Notes: generated by a model from the sequence alone, not told the origin. A stretch of DNA of 64,000 bases from Desulfobacca acetoxidans DSM 11109 (GCF_000195295.1 NC_015388.1:1922001-1986000); one strand, 5' to 3'. Counted from the first letter of the stretch, positions 44,276-54,103 are shown. Numbers and translations are program-made.

Positions 44276-45007
44276 TTATTCCCCTTGCAGCAACTGCGGC
44301 AGCAGTTCGCCCGCCTTGCCCTGCCAGGAGAAGTCATACAGATCAGATTGAGGAGTGGGTTCCAGGTTGATCTCGACCACCAGGGCGCCGCGATGTTTGG
44401 CGACGGCCCCCATTGAGGCGGCAGGCTGTACCAATCCGGAGGTGCCGATGACGAGCAGCATCTCGCAGGTGTGCAGGGCGGCATATGCCTGGTCCAGAAC
44501 CACCGGATCCAGCATCTCGCCGAACCAAACCACGTGGGGCCGCAGCAGCCTGCCGCAGGCGTCGCATTTTGGCAAAGGCGGCAGGTCCGTCCGGCGGTCT
44601 TCCAAAATCAAGCCGCAGCCGGTACAGCGCAGATACCAGATGTTGCCGTGAAGTTCGATAATACGCCGGCTGCCGGCCATTTGATGCAGGCCGTCAATAT
44701 TTTGGGTAATGACAGTGAAGTTGGGGAGCCGCCGTTCCAACTCGGCCAGGGTTGTATGGGCCGGGTTAGGCCGCACCGGCCCCAGCAGCCGGCGCCGCCA
44801 TTGATAGAATTCCCATACCAGGCGGGGATCGCGTCCAAAGGCTTCGGGAGTGGCCAGATCTACGGCCCGGTAATGCTGCCAGAGGCCATCCTGCCCTCGG
44901 AACGTCGGCACGCCGGATTCGGCCGAAATGCCGGCCCCGGTCAGAGCCACTGCATGCTGACTGCCAAACAGCTTGGTTTTAAGGAGTTCGATATCTGTTT
45001 CGGTCAA
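44276..45007 (-). CDS. cobB: NAD-dependent protein deacylase, sirtuin (CobB-like)
   Basis: 243 residues. ALTGAGISAESGVPTFRGQDGLW (NAD site), ITQNIDGLHQMAG with the catalytic His after the NID motif, four zinc cysteines in CTGCGLILE..KCDACGRLLRPHVVWFGE, and MLLVIGTSGLVQPAAS. Removes acetyl or acyl groups from lysine, for example on acyl-CoA synthetases; two ADP-forming acyl-CoA synthetases occur here, one of them upstream on the same strand. Confidence 0.93.
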   Translation of the reverse strand: MTETDIELLKTKLFGSQHAVALTGAGISAESGVPTFRGQDGLWQHYRAVDLATPEAFGRDPRLVWEFYQWRRRLLGPVRPNPAHTTLAELERRLPNFTVITQNIDGLHQMAGSRRIIELHGNIWYLRCTGCGLILEDRRTDLPPLPKCDACGRLLRPHVVWFGEMLDPVVLDQAYAALHTCEMLLVIGTSGLVQPAASMGAVAKHRGALVVEINLEPTPQSDLYDFSWQGKAGELLPQLLQGE

Positions 45008-45038
45008 CGGTCCCCTCTCCCTCAGACATGGATTCTAT

Positions 45039-45067
45039 CTGTAGGGGCGAATCTTGTATTCGCCCCA
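45039..45067. repeat. GTAGGGGCGAA-type palindrome
   Basis: CTGTAGGGGCGAATCTTG followed by TATTCGCCCCA. It lies between the sirtuin and the small Cys-rich gene. Confidence 0.8.
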
Positions 45068-45075
45068 GACAACTT

Positions 45076-45285
45076 TCAGCAATTTTTGGCCTGCCGTTGC
45101 TCCTGGCAGCGTCTTTTGGCCTCTTTGCGACAGAGCTCCCAGATGACACACCCCTGGCGGAATTTGCAGTAGGCGCAAGGGTCGGTGCAGGCCTGGCAGT
45201 TGTCCAGACACTCCTGACAATAGTAATAACCCATTTTCTGGCAGTGAATGTGCGCCTCCCGGTCAGGGTGAAAACGGCAAAACAT
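45076..45285 (-). CDS. Small cysteine-rich protein, unknown
   Basis: 69 residues from ATG 45285, preceded by AGAGGATTATCGT. A longer frame starts at 45339 but overlaps the synthetase gene. Begins MFCRFHPDREAHIHCQKMGYYYC and has about ten Cys and three His (CQECLDNCQACTDPCAYCKFRQGC), suggesting zinc or Fe-S binding, B-box-like at the start. Twelve bases after the synthetase gene, so probably co-expressed. Confidence 0.75.
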   Translation of the reverse strand: MFCRFHPDREAHIHCQKMGYYYCQECLDNCQACTDPCAYCKFRQGCVIWELCRKEAKRRCQEQRQAKNC

Positions 45286-45296
45286 ACGATAATCCT

Positions 45297-47369
45297 CTAA
45301 TTCTGGCGCCAAACCAGGCGGGCGTCTACGGCCCAGCACCCCTCCGGAGTTGCCATGAGGGGATTGATGTCCAGCTCTCGGAGGGTCGGATGGGCCACCG
45401 CCAGATTGGAGAGATGGACCAGGGTTTGGGCCAATTCATCTATCGCCGCCGGCGGCGCTCCCCGATAACCGGTCAGCAGTGGATAAGACCGCAGTGAAGC
45501 CAACATCTCACGCGCCTGGGCCAGGTTAACCGGCGCCAGGGTCTTGACCACATCTCCCCACAGTTCGGTATGGACGCCGCCATAGCCGGCGACGATGACC
45601 GGGCCAAAAGTGGAGTCGGCTTTGATCCCTAAGAGGAGCTCGCGACCGGATAGTTGTTTTTGCACCAAGATGCCCACCGGGCCGGAAAAGGGGAGGGCAC
45701 TCAGATATTGCAGCCGCTCAAAGCCCGCCCGAACCGCCTCCTCGGTCATCAGGTTCAAGATGACTCCGCCGCGGTCGGATTTATGGAGCCATTCCGGAGC
45801 AATAATCTTCAATACCACCGGATAGCCGGAAGAAGCCGCTGCGGCCGCAGCCTCTTCCGGGGTATGGGTTAATCGGCCGGAAACAACGGGAATCTGATAG
45901 GCGGCCAGAAATTCCAATGCCGCCTGACCCAACAGGAGTGGTTCCGTGGGAGCCGGGGGGTTGGTCTTGGCAACCAGACGCCAGCTTTCCGTCGGCCGCT
46001 TTAGCGCCTGATAGCGGCGATAGAGTTGACCCAAAGCATGAGCTGCCTGCTCTACCGAAAAATAGCCGGCAACGCCCGGAACCGGGTCTAAATTGCGGCG
46101 GACAACTTCCCGGCCATCGCCGTACAGCGAAACTACCAGGGGTTTATTAAATCTTTCCAGATGGAGATCGGCAAAGAAAGCGGGCGATGCAATGATATTG
46201 CTGTGCAAAGGGGAGCTCAATGCCGGTAACATGCAAATGATGCCGTCGATGTTCGGATCAGCCAAAAAGCCGGACAGGGTTTGCTGGGCAAGTTTAAGAT
46301 AGTCGCCGGTCAGCATCCCGATGGGCCAGAGATCGACCGGGTTGTGGAGAATGTGCCAGTACGGGCCCTGTGGCTGCACGATGTTGCGGATGTTCTCCGG
46401 CAGGGGGCCGGAGACCAGATCTTCCCGACTGAGGGCGTCGAGGGCGATGATCCCCAGGGCGCCGCTTGGGGTGGCGATGCCGATACGCCGACCACGTAAG
46501 AGGGGAAGCTTACGGAAAGCCTGCAGGGTATCTTGCAGATCAAGGGCGCTGTGTACCCGACTAAGGCCTGCCCTGGCCACCGCAGCGCTAAATATCTGAT
46601 CCTCTCCCACCATGGAACCGGTATGAGAGAGAGCCGCCTGCGCCCCGGAGGCGCTGACGCCGGTTTTAAAGATAACCACGGGTTTGCTGCGGTTTATGCG
46701 GTCGGCGGTCTCCAGAAAACGGCGCCCTTGGATGAGACCCTCTATGTGCAGCGCGATAATCCGGGTTTGAGGATCTTGTTCCAGATATTCCAGGACCTCC
46801 ACAAACCCGAGGTCAGCCGCGTTGCCGATATCCACCGCCTTCCCCAGGGGGCCGAGGAAGGATTCCGAACCGACTTGCAGCGCCCCGCTCTGGGCCACCA
46901 GGGAGACCGGCGCCGGGTCCGGACTGCGGGGCAGGTCCACAAACGCCGTAGTAAAGCCATTGAAGGCATTCATCACGCCCATGGTGTTTGGCCCGATAAT
47001 GCGAGCCTGGCAATGCCGGGCGGCAGTTACTAGTGCCTCCTGCAGCCGTTTTCCCTCGCGGTCGGCGTCAGCGAACCCCTGGGTAATGATTATCAACCAG
47101 CGGATGCCTTTGGCAAAACACTCCTCCGCTACCGGCAAAACGCGGTCCCGGCCGACAGCAATGACGGCCAGGTCCGGAACCTCGGGGATATCGGCAAGAC
47201 GCTGATAAACTTTCTGTCCCAGAATTTCTCCGGCATGTGGATGGACTACGTATACGGCCCCCCGGTAGCCGAAGCGCTGCAGCATCTCCAGACCATTATA
47301 GGCCCCGACGCCGGTCTGGCGAGAGACGCCGATGAGAACTACGGCTTTGGGATCGAAGACTTCTTGCAT
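45297..47369 (-). CDS. Acyl-CoA synthetase (ADP-forming), fused alpha-beta, second copy
   Basis: 690 residues. CoA-binding half (PKAVVLIGVSRQTGVGAYNG, GPNTMGVMNAF, AQSGALQVG), the His loop AALSHTGSMVGEDQIF, then an ATP-grasp half (FLAAYQIPVVSGRLTHTPEEA, VLKIIAPEWLHKSDRGGVILNL, VAGYGGVHTELWGDV). Same family as 15537, but divergent, so a different acyl substrate is likely. The RNB nuclease gene lies 24 bases upstream on the same strand. Confidence 0.9.
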   Translation of the reverse strand: MQEVFDPKAVVLIGVSRQTGVGAYNGLEMLQRFGYRGAVYVVHPHAGEILGQKVYQRLADIPEVPDLAVIAVGRDRVLPVAEECFAKGIRWLIIITQGFADADREGKRLQEALVTAARHCQARIIGPNTMGVMNAFNGFTTAFVDLPRSPDPAPVSLVAQSGALQVGSESFLGPLGKAVDIGNAADLGFVEVLEYLEQDPQTRIIALHIEGLIQGRRFLETADRINRSKPVVIFKTGVSASGAQAALSHTGSMVGEDQIFSAAVARAGLSRVHSALDLQDTLQAFRKLPLLRGRRIGIATPSGALGIIALDALSREDLVSGPLPENIRNIVQPQGPYWHILHNPVDLWPIGMLTGDYLKLAQQTLSGFLADPNIDGIICMLPALSSPLHSNIIASPAFFADLHLERFNKPLVVSLYGDGREVVRRNLDPVPGVAGYFSVEQAAHALGQLYRRYQALKRPTESWRLVAKTNPPAPTEPLLLGQAALEFLAAYQIPVVSGRLTHTPEEAAAAAASSGYPVVLKIIAPEWLHKSDRGGVILNLMTEEAVRAGFERLQYLSALPFSGPVGILVQKQLSGRELLLGIKADSTFGPVIVAGYGGVHTELWGDVVKTLAPVNLAQAREMLASLRSYPLLTGYRGAPPAAIDELAQTLVHLSNLAVAHPTLRELDINPLMATPEGCWAVDARLVWRQN

Positions 47370-47393
47370 AACCCGTTCTTCCTTATTGCTGCT

Positions 47394-49385
47394 TTAAGCC
47401 AGACTGACTTTTAAAACATCCTCCTGGGGAACGACCCGATCAATCCGGGCAAAAATAGTCTCACCGGGTTGAAACTGATGACCGGAAGGAGCAGGCATCT
47501 CGGATTCCAGCAAGATATCGAGAAAGAGCAGCCGATAACGATTAGGGTGTTTCTCCAGAATCAGGGCGGAAAACTTCTGGCCGACGTGCTGGCTTAAGAA
47601 TTTTAAAAGCCAATAGCGCAGCCGCCGCGTCTTGAGCAGAGCCGCCCGACGCAGGGTGGGCTCCAGGAGAGTAAGCAGCCCTTCCAGTGCTTCCCGAGTA
47701 TAAGGGGTCGGTTGATTGCACAAGGCCGCAAACAGTTGTCGGTGAATGATCAGATCCAGATAACGGCGGATAGGGGAGCTGATCGTGGTGTACACCGGCA
47801 ATCCCAGTCCCCAGTGGGGCTGGGGTTCCAGATCGAGGAGCACCCGGCTTAATCGGCGCCGGTTTTGCCAGAGTTGGAAGAGCGAACCGGTTTCCACCTT
47901 TTCAAGCTCTTCCCGAGGTGGCGCCTGGCTGCGGTAAAGGACGGGAACCTTGCGTTCCGCCAGATACTGGGCTCCCAGATAGTTGGCTAGAATCATGGCC
48001 TCGGAAACCAATTCATGACTGGGGGTCTCCGTGTCCTCAATTTCGACCCGCACTTCTCCCGAAGCATCTGTCAAAATAGTGACGTCCGGAAACTGCAACT
48101 GCACCCCTCCCTGGCTGAGACGGCGTTCCCGCAGGCAGGCAGTCAGCCGGTGTAAGGCGGCCAGCCTCTCGTTCTGGGCCAACAGGTAATCTACCTCATG
48201 ATAAGTGAAACGCTTGCTGACCTGTACCATGCTCAGAAGGATGGAATAATTCTGAATTTCACCCTCTGCCGTTAGATTCACGAGAAAACTGACGGCCCGC
48301 CGGGGATGTTGAGCCAACAGGCTCAGGGTGTTTTCCGATAAGGCCTCCGGCAGCATCGGGATGCGCCGATCCGGCAGGTAGAGGGACGTTCCCCGTTCCA
48401 GCGCCGCCTGATCCAGGGGGGTGCCTAAAGGAATGTAGGTAGAGACATCGGTGATGTGGATGCCCAACCGCCAGCCCTCCGGAATCTTTTCCAGACTGAG
48501 GGCGTCATCAAAATCACGGGTGCGTTCGCCATCAATGGTAAAAAGCTGCAGCCCGGTAAGATCAACCCGCCAGGGAGCAAAAGGATCCGGGTATGCGGTT
48601 TTCTGACAAAGGGCCAGGGCCGCCTCCTGAATTTCAGCGGGAAAATCCTGAGGTGTTTCATACCGATGGAGGTCAAGGTTCTCGTCCGGGCTGAAGACGC
48701 CTAACTTTACCAACAGTTTAAAAGGGGTATCGGGTTTAAAGAGTTTGGCTTCCTCCAGATAGGCCTTGCCCAACTCGTAATCCTCGTGGGTTGCACCGTG
48801 CACCGCCATATTTTGCAGCACGGTCAGGAGTCGTTCCCGCCAGTGGGGATCGGTGATGTTCCCACTTTCCCAGGCTGCTCTCAGCCATCCGGCGGCGGTT
48901 TTCAGCTCCTGGCGCCGTTCCTCTTCACGGCGGTGCTGTTCCTGCAATCCTTCCACTACTTCGGGCGGATGCGGGCTCCAAACATTACCCTTAAATTTAA
49001 AGTAGAACCGGTCTTCATACAAAGCTCGGCCCAAAGCCGCAATCTGGTCGGAGGTCACGCCATCACCATACCAGGTACGCGCCAGATCTGCAGCGCTTAA
49101 GCCCTCGGTTTCGTTTACCAGCAACTCCCAGAGTTCGAACAGGTTAATGTCTTGTTTCAGAGTCTCCCGTCGGGCGCCAACGGCTCTCAGGCGCTCGACT
49201 AATTCATGCCGGGAGAGACTGGCACCGGCTGACCAGGGTGCAGCATGGATTACTCGCTTGCGTGGCAGGTTAACTTCGCGGTTATGCTCGGTGACCACGT
49301 GCAATCGCTCCCCGCGGTCATCCGCGACAAAGGCACAGTATATTTTTCTCTCTTCAAAGAACTCAACGATCTGATAATTTTCCAT
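47394..49385 (-). CDS. RNB-domain exoribonuclease (RNase II/R-like)
   Basis: 663 residues. Central RNB domain starting near residue 270: LFTIDGERTRDFDDALSLEK holds the metal-binding Asp cluster, and TTISSPIRRYLDLIIHRQL is the conserved C-terminal helix. An S1-like end (FQPGETIFARIDRVVPQEDVLKVSL) closes the protein. The N-terminal ~250 residues are diverged (no clear cold-shock domains), unlike RNase R. 3'-5' RNA decay enzyme. Confidence 0.9.
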   Translation of the reverse strand: MENYQIVEFFEERKIYCAFVADDRGERLHVVTEHNREVNLPRKRVIHAAPWSAGASLSRHELVERLRAVGARRETLKQDINLFELWELLVNETEGLSAADLARTWYGDGVTSDQIAALGRALYEDRFYFKFKGNVWSPHPPEVVEGLQEQHRREEERRQELKTAAGWLRAAWESGNITDPHWRERLLTVLQNMAVHGATHEDYELGKAYLEEAKLFKPDTPFKLLVKLGVFSPDENLDLHRYETPQDFPAEIQEAALALCQKTAYPDPFAPWRVDLTGLQLFTIDGERTRDFDDALSLEKIPEGWRLGIHITDVSTYIPLGTPLDQAALERGTSLYLPDRRIPMLPEALSENTLSLLAQHPRRAVSFLVNLTAEGEIQNYSILLSMVQVSKRFTYHEVDYLLAQNERLAALHRLTACLRERRLSQGGVQLQFPDVTILTDASGEVRVEIEDTETPSHELVSEAMILANYLGAQYLAERKVPVLYRSQAPPREELEKVETGSLFQLWQNRRRLSRVLLDLEPQPHWGLGLPVYTTISSPIRRYLDLIIHRQLFAALCNQPTPYTREALEGLLTLLEPTLRRAALLKTRRLRYWLLKFLSQHVGQKFSALILEKHPNRYRLLFLDILLESEMPAPSGHQFQPGETIFARIDRVVPQEDVLKVSLA

Positions 49386-49552
49386 GGATCCCCACGACGG
49401 TCATATTTGCCAAATGTATCAAGAACACATTAAAAGTCAAGGGTTCCGCAGACATTCCCGGCTTTGTCATTGCAATCCCCCCTGCCCTTGATATAATCAG
49501 GTCATTACCTGACCGGCGGTCTGCTTTGCCGGGGATCCAAAGAGTGTGCAGA

Positions 49553-50299
49553 ATGAAACTGGCCCTGATCTCTGATGTCCACGCCAACCTCGAGGCCTTG
49601 GAGGCGGTGCTTCAGTCGATTGATGGCGAAGGAGTGGACCTCATCGTTCATCTGGGCGATCTGGTAGGCTACAATGCTAATCCCAATGAATGCATTGATC
49701 TCATCCGCCAGGAACAGATTCTCTGCGTCGCCGGCAACCACGACCGGGCGGTGATCGATATCAATCTGGCCCAGGATTTCAATATCATTGCCTACCAGTC
49801 GATTATCTGGTCCGGCGCCCAGTTGACTGCTGAAAATAGAATCTTTCTGCAAGAACTTCCTATTACCCGACTGATCGGGGATCGTTTTCTTGCCTGCCAT
49901 GGCACTCCGGTCAATCCGGACGCTTATATTTCCTATCTGTTTCAGGGCAAACGGGTCTTTAATATGCTCCGTCGGGAGCTGCAGCCAGTTGTAGTATGCC
50001 TCTTCGGTCATACCCACCGGCGGGCGGTATGGCGTCGGGATATCCGGGGCAAGATCGTTCAGCTCCCTATTTCCGAACAGAGAACCTATCTGACCAAAGA
50101 CAACCTCTACCTGATTAACCCCGGCAGCGTCGGCCAGCCTCGCAATCAAATCCCCCTGGCCTCGTATGCCGTCTTCGATACCGATGAATACTGGCTCCAT
50201 TTTAAACTGGTTCCTTATAACATCAGGTTTGCCCAAAAAAAAATCTTGGCCGCCAACCTGCCGCCATACCTGGCCGAACGACTGGCTTACGGAGTATGA
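49553..50299 (+). CDS. Calcineurin-like metallophosphoesterase
   Basis: 248 residues from ATG 49553; in-frame TTG 49526 is less likely. All metal motifs are there: LISDVHAN, HLGDLVGYNANPN, AGNHDRAV, FGHTHRRAVW, LINPGSVGQPRN. Similar to YfcE/diadenosine-phosphatase-like proteins; substrate unknown. Divergent from the RNB gene, sharing a 167-base promoter region. Confidence 0.92.
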   Translation: MKLALISDVHANLEALEAVLQSIDGEGVDLIVHLGDLVGYNANPNECIDLIRQEQILCVAGNHDRAVIDINLAQDFNIIAYQSIIWSGAQLTAENRIFLQELPITRLIGDRFLACHGTPVNPDAYISYLFQGKRVFNMLRRELQPVVVCLFGHTHRRAVWRRDIRGKIVQLPISEQRTYLTKDNLYLINPGSVGQPRNQIPLASYAVFDTDEYWLHFKLVPYNIRFAQKKILAANLPPYLAERLAYGV

Positions 50300-50339
50300 A
50301 GCAGCTTTGCCAACCTAAATATCGGGGAGGAGGTTCATC

Positions 50340-50912
50340 ATGCAGGGGTTTCGCAAAGAGAGCGTGTTGAAAGACGGCACCAAGGTGCTGCTGCGGCCTA
50401 TGGTCAGCGATGATCGGGATAAACTCCTGGATTTTTTCTCTCGGGTCTCCGAACAGGATCGCCAATTCTTGCGCAACGACGTCCGTGATCCCAAACTGAT
50501 CGACCATTGGGTGAATAATATCGATCTGAACAAGGTCTTTCCCCTGTTGGCGGAGGTAGAGGGCAAGATCGTCGGCGACGCCACATTGCATATGCGTAAA
50601 TCGGGCTGGAAGAGACATCTGGGAAATGTTCGCGTTGTGGTCGCCAAAGACTTTCAGCGCCGGGGTCTGGGTAGCCTGTTAATTAATGAGATCGCGGAAC
50701 TGGCAGGGGAATACGGCCTGGAAAAGCTGGTAGCGGAGATCTATTTCAATGCCCCCGGCGCCCTGAATGCCTTCAAACGGGCCGGGTTCGGGGTGAAGGC
50801 GGTTTTTGAAGACCTGGTGAAAGACCTCTATGGCCAGAACGCGGATATGATCGTTATGGTCTGCGACGTCGAGGCCCGCAAAGACCGACTCCGAGACAAG
50901 GCGCTGGCCTGA
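50340..50912 (+). CDS. GNAT-family N-acetyltransferase
   Basis: 190 residues, GGGGAGGAGG upstream of ATG. Motif A is VVVAKDFQRRGLGSLLINEIAELA, followed by AEIYFNAPGALNAFKRAGF. An N-terminal FRKESVLKDGTKVLLRPMVSDD resembles the acetyltransferase domain attached to some acyl-CoA synthetases, so lysine acylation is possible, opposing the sirtuin. Substrate unproved. Confidence 0.9.
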   Translation: MQGFRKESVLKDGTKVLLRPMVSDDRDKLLDFFSRVSEQDRQFLRNDVRDPKLIDHWVNNIDLNKVFPLLAEVEGKIVGDATLHMRKSGWKRHLGNVRVVVAKDFQRRGLGSLLINEIAELAGEYGLEKLVAEIYFNAPGALNAFKRAGFGVKAVFEDLVKDLYGQNADMIVMVCDVEARKDRLRDKALA

Positions 50913-50933
50913 TTATCTCCTGAAATTTCCCGC

Positions 50934-53159
50934 TTAACTCGCCTTTTTCCCTCTCCCCGGGCCGATGCGGTTCTTCAGATAGCCCAACAGGCCGGGGGTG
51001 GATGTGGCCTTGCTGCGGCGCTTGGTTTTGACGCCATCCGGGGAAGTATAGTAATAATGGTAGCGGTAATACTGATGATAGTAGTAATAGCCGTTGCGGT
51101 GGAGGGGGACGTCGTTGAGCACCGCACCCAGGATCGGGGCCTTGACCTCCTGCAGATCGTTTCGGGCTTCCTGAGCAGCCTTGCGCGGTACGGTCTCGGC
51201 CTTGATCACCAGCAGGACGCCTTCGGTCAGGGTTGCCAGAATAGCGGCGTCGGTGACCGATAGCAGGGGCGGTGAATCTATTACTATCTGGGCAAAGCGC
51301 TGCCGGGCCTGGGCTAGAAATTCCTGCATGCGGGCCGAGCCCAGAAGCTCCGAGGGGTTGGGCGGCAGCTTGCCGCAGGACGTCACCCAGAGATTCGGCA
51401 TCGCCGTCCGCTGCACCGGCAATTCCGCCACTTCACCGACCAGGTAGTTGGTCAGTCCCGGCTCCTTCTCCAGTTGAAAGGTCTGATGCTGGCTAGGACG
51501 GCGGAGGTCGGCGTCAAGCAGCAGGACGTCGCCCTTGGCATGCGCCATGACCGCGGCCAGGTTGGCGGCGATGAGGCTCTTGCCTTCCATCGGCTGGGCA
51601 CTGGTCACCAGAACGATCTGCGGGGCCTGGCCGGGAGTGGAAAAGAGGATGCTGGTGCGCAGCCCGCGAAAAGCCTCGGCCGCCAAAGTCTGTTTCTCCT
51701 GGTGCACGACCACCTCCGGCACTTCCTCGGGGGCGCCGCTAAACTCCAGGTGCGGAATCAGGGCCAGATTGGGGACCTCCAGCCAGGCCTCGATCTCCTC
51801 CGGGGTCTTGAGGGTGGTGTCCAGGCTTTCAAGCCCGAAAGCCGCGGCGCAGCCCAAAAAGGCCCCTAGAAACAGGGCCAGGGCCAGATTGCGGACCTTT
51901 TTCGGCTTTACCGGCTTATCCGGCACGGCGGCCGGATAGACAATATGAATATTGGTGGACGGGAGATTGCCGGTGGCGGTGGTCTCCTTCAAGCTCTTCA
52001 TCATATTTTCGTAGAGCGCCCGGTTGGTCTCCACATCCCGGAGCAGCACCCGGTATTGGATGGCTCGCTCCCCCAAATCCTGCGTGGCGTCTTTATGCGT
52101 CTCCATGGCCTGCTTCAGGTTTTCTTCCTGATTTTTTGCCATGTTATAGGCGTTTTTAATACTCTGTACGATATAACCGGTTTCGGCCGCGATCTTGCCG
52201 CGGGTGGCGGCGATTTCGTGCTGCAACTGGATCATCCGGGGATGTTTTTCGCCGAATTTCTTGCTGAGCTCCGAAATCTGGGCGATGGTTTTGGCTTCCT
52301 CCCCCTTGAGAGTCTGAATTAAGGGGTTATTGAGCACTTCCGGGATAGGACGGCCGGCGCTTACTTCCTGGAAACGGGTTTCGGCCTCCAGGCGCCGGGT
52401 TTGGGCGGCCACCAACTCGCGATTGAGCTGCTCCAGCTTCTGGGCGGTGATGGTCTCCTTATCTTCAAGAGCTACGATCCCCTGGTCTTTCTTATACTGG
52501 TTGAGTTTGCCCTCGGAGTCTTCCAACTTCCGGCGCGCCTCCACTAATTTCTGTTGTAGCCACTGCCCGGCCTCCTGGGAGGCGGCATAGCGCAGGTCCA
52601 GGGATTTTTCGATATAGGCCTGGGCCAGGGTGTTGACTACCCGCGCTGCCAACTCTTTGTCAGGACTGGAAAAGCTGACATCCACCAGCGAGCTGTTGCG
52701 GATCGGTTTTACTTCGATTTGGCTCTGAACGGCATTCACCAGATGTTCTTCGGCCTGGCGCTGCTGGGTTTTGTCGGCCTCGGGCGGCAGGTTCTCGAAG
52801 ATTTTGGCAAATTGCGGATGTTGGGCCAGATGCAGTTTGTCGGCTACTTTCTTGGCCAGGGCCAGGCTTTCGAGCAGCTTGTATTGGGTCTGATAAAACT
52901 CCTCGCTCTTCATCTGCGCTGCGGCGGCGTCGCGGGTATCAAAAATCTGCGGCTGCTGCCGTTCGATGAGAAGCTGCACCGTCGCCTGGTAGATAGGAGT
53001 GGCAGTAAAGGAATACAATGCCGTGGTCGCGACCAGTACCAGGAAGACACTGAGGACGACCCATCGCCGCCGGATGATGATGCGCAGGTAGTCATGCAGC
53101 GTTCGCCCCGGATGCGGGGCGGCTAGATATGTCTCGGAACTCACTAATTCATCAGCCAT
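50934..53159 (-). CDS. Exopolysaccharide co-polymerase with BY-kinase (Wzc-like)
   Basis: 741 residues. Wzz domain (HPGRTLHDYLRIIIRRRWVVLSVFLVLVATTALYSF), long coiled coil (about 180-400), second membrane segment (NLALALFLGAFLGCAAAFGLE), then a tyrosine autokinase: Walker A' VTSAQPMEGK527-S, Walker A/B-like LLLDADLRRPSQH, and a Tyr-rich tail (NGYYYYHQYYRYHYYY) for autophosphorylation. Controls chain length and export of an exopolysaccharide together with the Wza protein directly upstream (seven bases). Confidence 0.95.
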   Translation of the reverse strand: MADELVSSETYLAAPHPGRTLHDYLRIIIRRRWVVLSVFLVLVATTALYSFTATPIYQATVQLLIERQQPQIFDTRDAAAAQMKSEEFYQTQYKLLESLALAKKVADKLHLAQHPQFAKIFENLPPEADKTQQRQAEEHLVNAVQSQIEVKPIRNSSLVDVSFSSPDKELAARVVNTLAQAYIEKSLDLRYAASQEAGQWLQQKLVEARRKLEDSEGKLNQYKKDQGIVALEDKETITAQKLEQLNRELVAAQTRRLEAETRFQEVSAGRPIPEVLNNPLIQTLKGEEAKTIAQISELSKKFGEKHPRMIQLQHEIAATRGKIAAETGYIVQSIKNAYNMAKNQEENLKQAMETHKDATQDLGERAIQYRVLLRDVETNRALYENMMKSLKETTATGNLPSTNIHIVYPAAVPDKPVKPKKVRNLALALFLGAFLGCAAAFGLESLDTTLKTPEEIEAWLEVPNLALIPHLEFSGAPEEVPEVVVHQEKQTLAAEAFRGLRTSILFSTPGQAPQIVLVTSAQPMEGKSLIAANLAAVMAHAKGDVLLLDADLRRPSQHQTFQLEKEPGLTNYLVGEVAELPVQRTAMPNLWVTSCGKLPPNPSELLGSARMQEFLAQARQRFAQIVIDSPPLLSVTDAAILATLTEGVLLVIKAETVPRKAAQEARNDLQEVKAPILGAVLNDVPLHRNGYYYYHQYYRYHYYYTSPDGVKTKRRSKATSTPGLLGYLKNRIGPGRGKKAS

Positions 53160-53166
53160 ATGTCAC

Positions 53167-54027
53167 CTAAAACCATGCCTCAGGTACTACTATCGTGTCT
53201 CCGGGGCGGATGGGGTCGTCTAACTTGACGGCGATCTTTTCTTTCACCTGCCCATGCTCCCGGATGATATGGGTGCGTTTAGGGGCGGCTTTATCGGTAA
53301 AGCCTTCGGCCGTGGTTACCGCCTGCAGGATCGTTAAGCCTTCTTCATACGGATAGCGCCCCGGCTTTTTGACTTCGCCGGTAACAAAATAGACCAGAGC
53401 CGGCACATAGATCGTGTCACCGTTTTTGATCTCCACATTATGCCGCGGATCACCGGTCATGGCGCCGGTGAGAGAGACTACCAGCTTATCCTGCGGCTTG
53501 GCGTGCTCAGGCAGCAGCGGTTTCTCAGCCTTGGCCCCCTTTGGGGATCGGACAATAATGGCGGTGCCGATGGTGGCCGATTTCCCCCCGCTGCCACCAC
53601 TGGCCACCCCGCCAGCCAGGGAGATCGCTTCCACCACGGTAATATTTTTTGTCAAAGGGTACGTCCCCGGCCGGGCTACGTTCCCAACGACAAAAAACCT
53701 TTGGCTCTTATAGTCGGTGATGGTAATGGAAACATGGGGGTCAATGATATAGCCGTCGCCCAAACGTCGTTGCAATTCATTCTGGAGCTGCGACAGCGTC
53801 AGACCTTTGGTCTTGATATGGCCAATAAAAGGGAAGGAAATACTGCCGTCCAAACCGACCCGCAACTTTCGGGTCAGGTCATCATGGTCCCAGACCTTGA
53901 TCTCAATTTCGTCTTCCGGTCCCAGGACATAATTCTCCTGGGAGGCGGCTACCTCCCCCGTCATTCCTAAGCCGAGGGCCAACCACAAAACTGCTAAGAG
54001 ACCGGGCCAAAAAATTTTTACTCTCAT
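53167..54027 (-). CDS. Polysaccharide export outer-membrane protein (Wza-like)
   Basis: About 286 residues if ATG 54027 is used (AAGGATTATTTCTGCTG upstream); a longer frame to 54072 adds 15 residues. Signal LLAVLWLALGLGMTGEVAAS, then poly-export domain YVLGPEDEIEIKVWDHDDLTRKLRVGLDGSISFPFIGHI and two SLBB-like parts (FFVVGNVARPGTYPLTKN, YFVTGEVKKPGRYPYEEG). No lipobox is clear. Forms the export channel with the Wzc-type protein. Confidence 0.93.
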   Translation of the reverse strand: MRVKIFWPGLLAVLWLALGLGMTGEVAASQENYVLGPEDEIEIKVWDHDDLTRKLRVGLDGSISFPFIGHIKTKGLTLSQLQNELQRRLGDGYIIDPHVSITITDYKSQRFFVVGNVARPGTYPLTKNITVVEAISLAGGVASGGSGGKSATIGTAIIVRSPKGAKAEKPLLPEHAKPQDKLVVSLTGAMTGDPRHNVEIKNGDTIYVPALVYFVTGEVKKPGRYPYEEGLTILQAVTTAEGFTDKAAPKRTHIIREHGQVKEKIAVKLDDPIRPGDTIVVPEAWF

Positions 54028-54077
54028 CAGCAGAAATAATCCTTTCCAACTGAAGTAAATAGTGTCTCCCATCTTAA

Positions 54078-54103
54078 TCCCGAAACTTGAAACTCGGAAC
54101 TCG
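54078..54103. repeat. Word-like repeat CGAAACTTGAAACTCGGAAC
   Basis: Between the polymerase and Wza genes. Inverted relative to 14937-14960. Confidence 0.6.
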
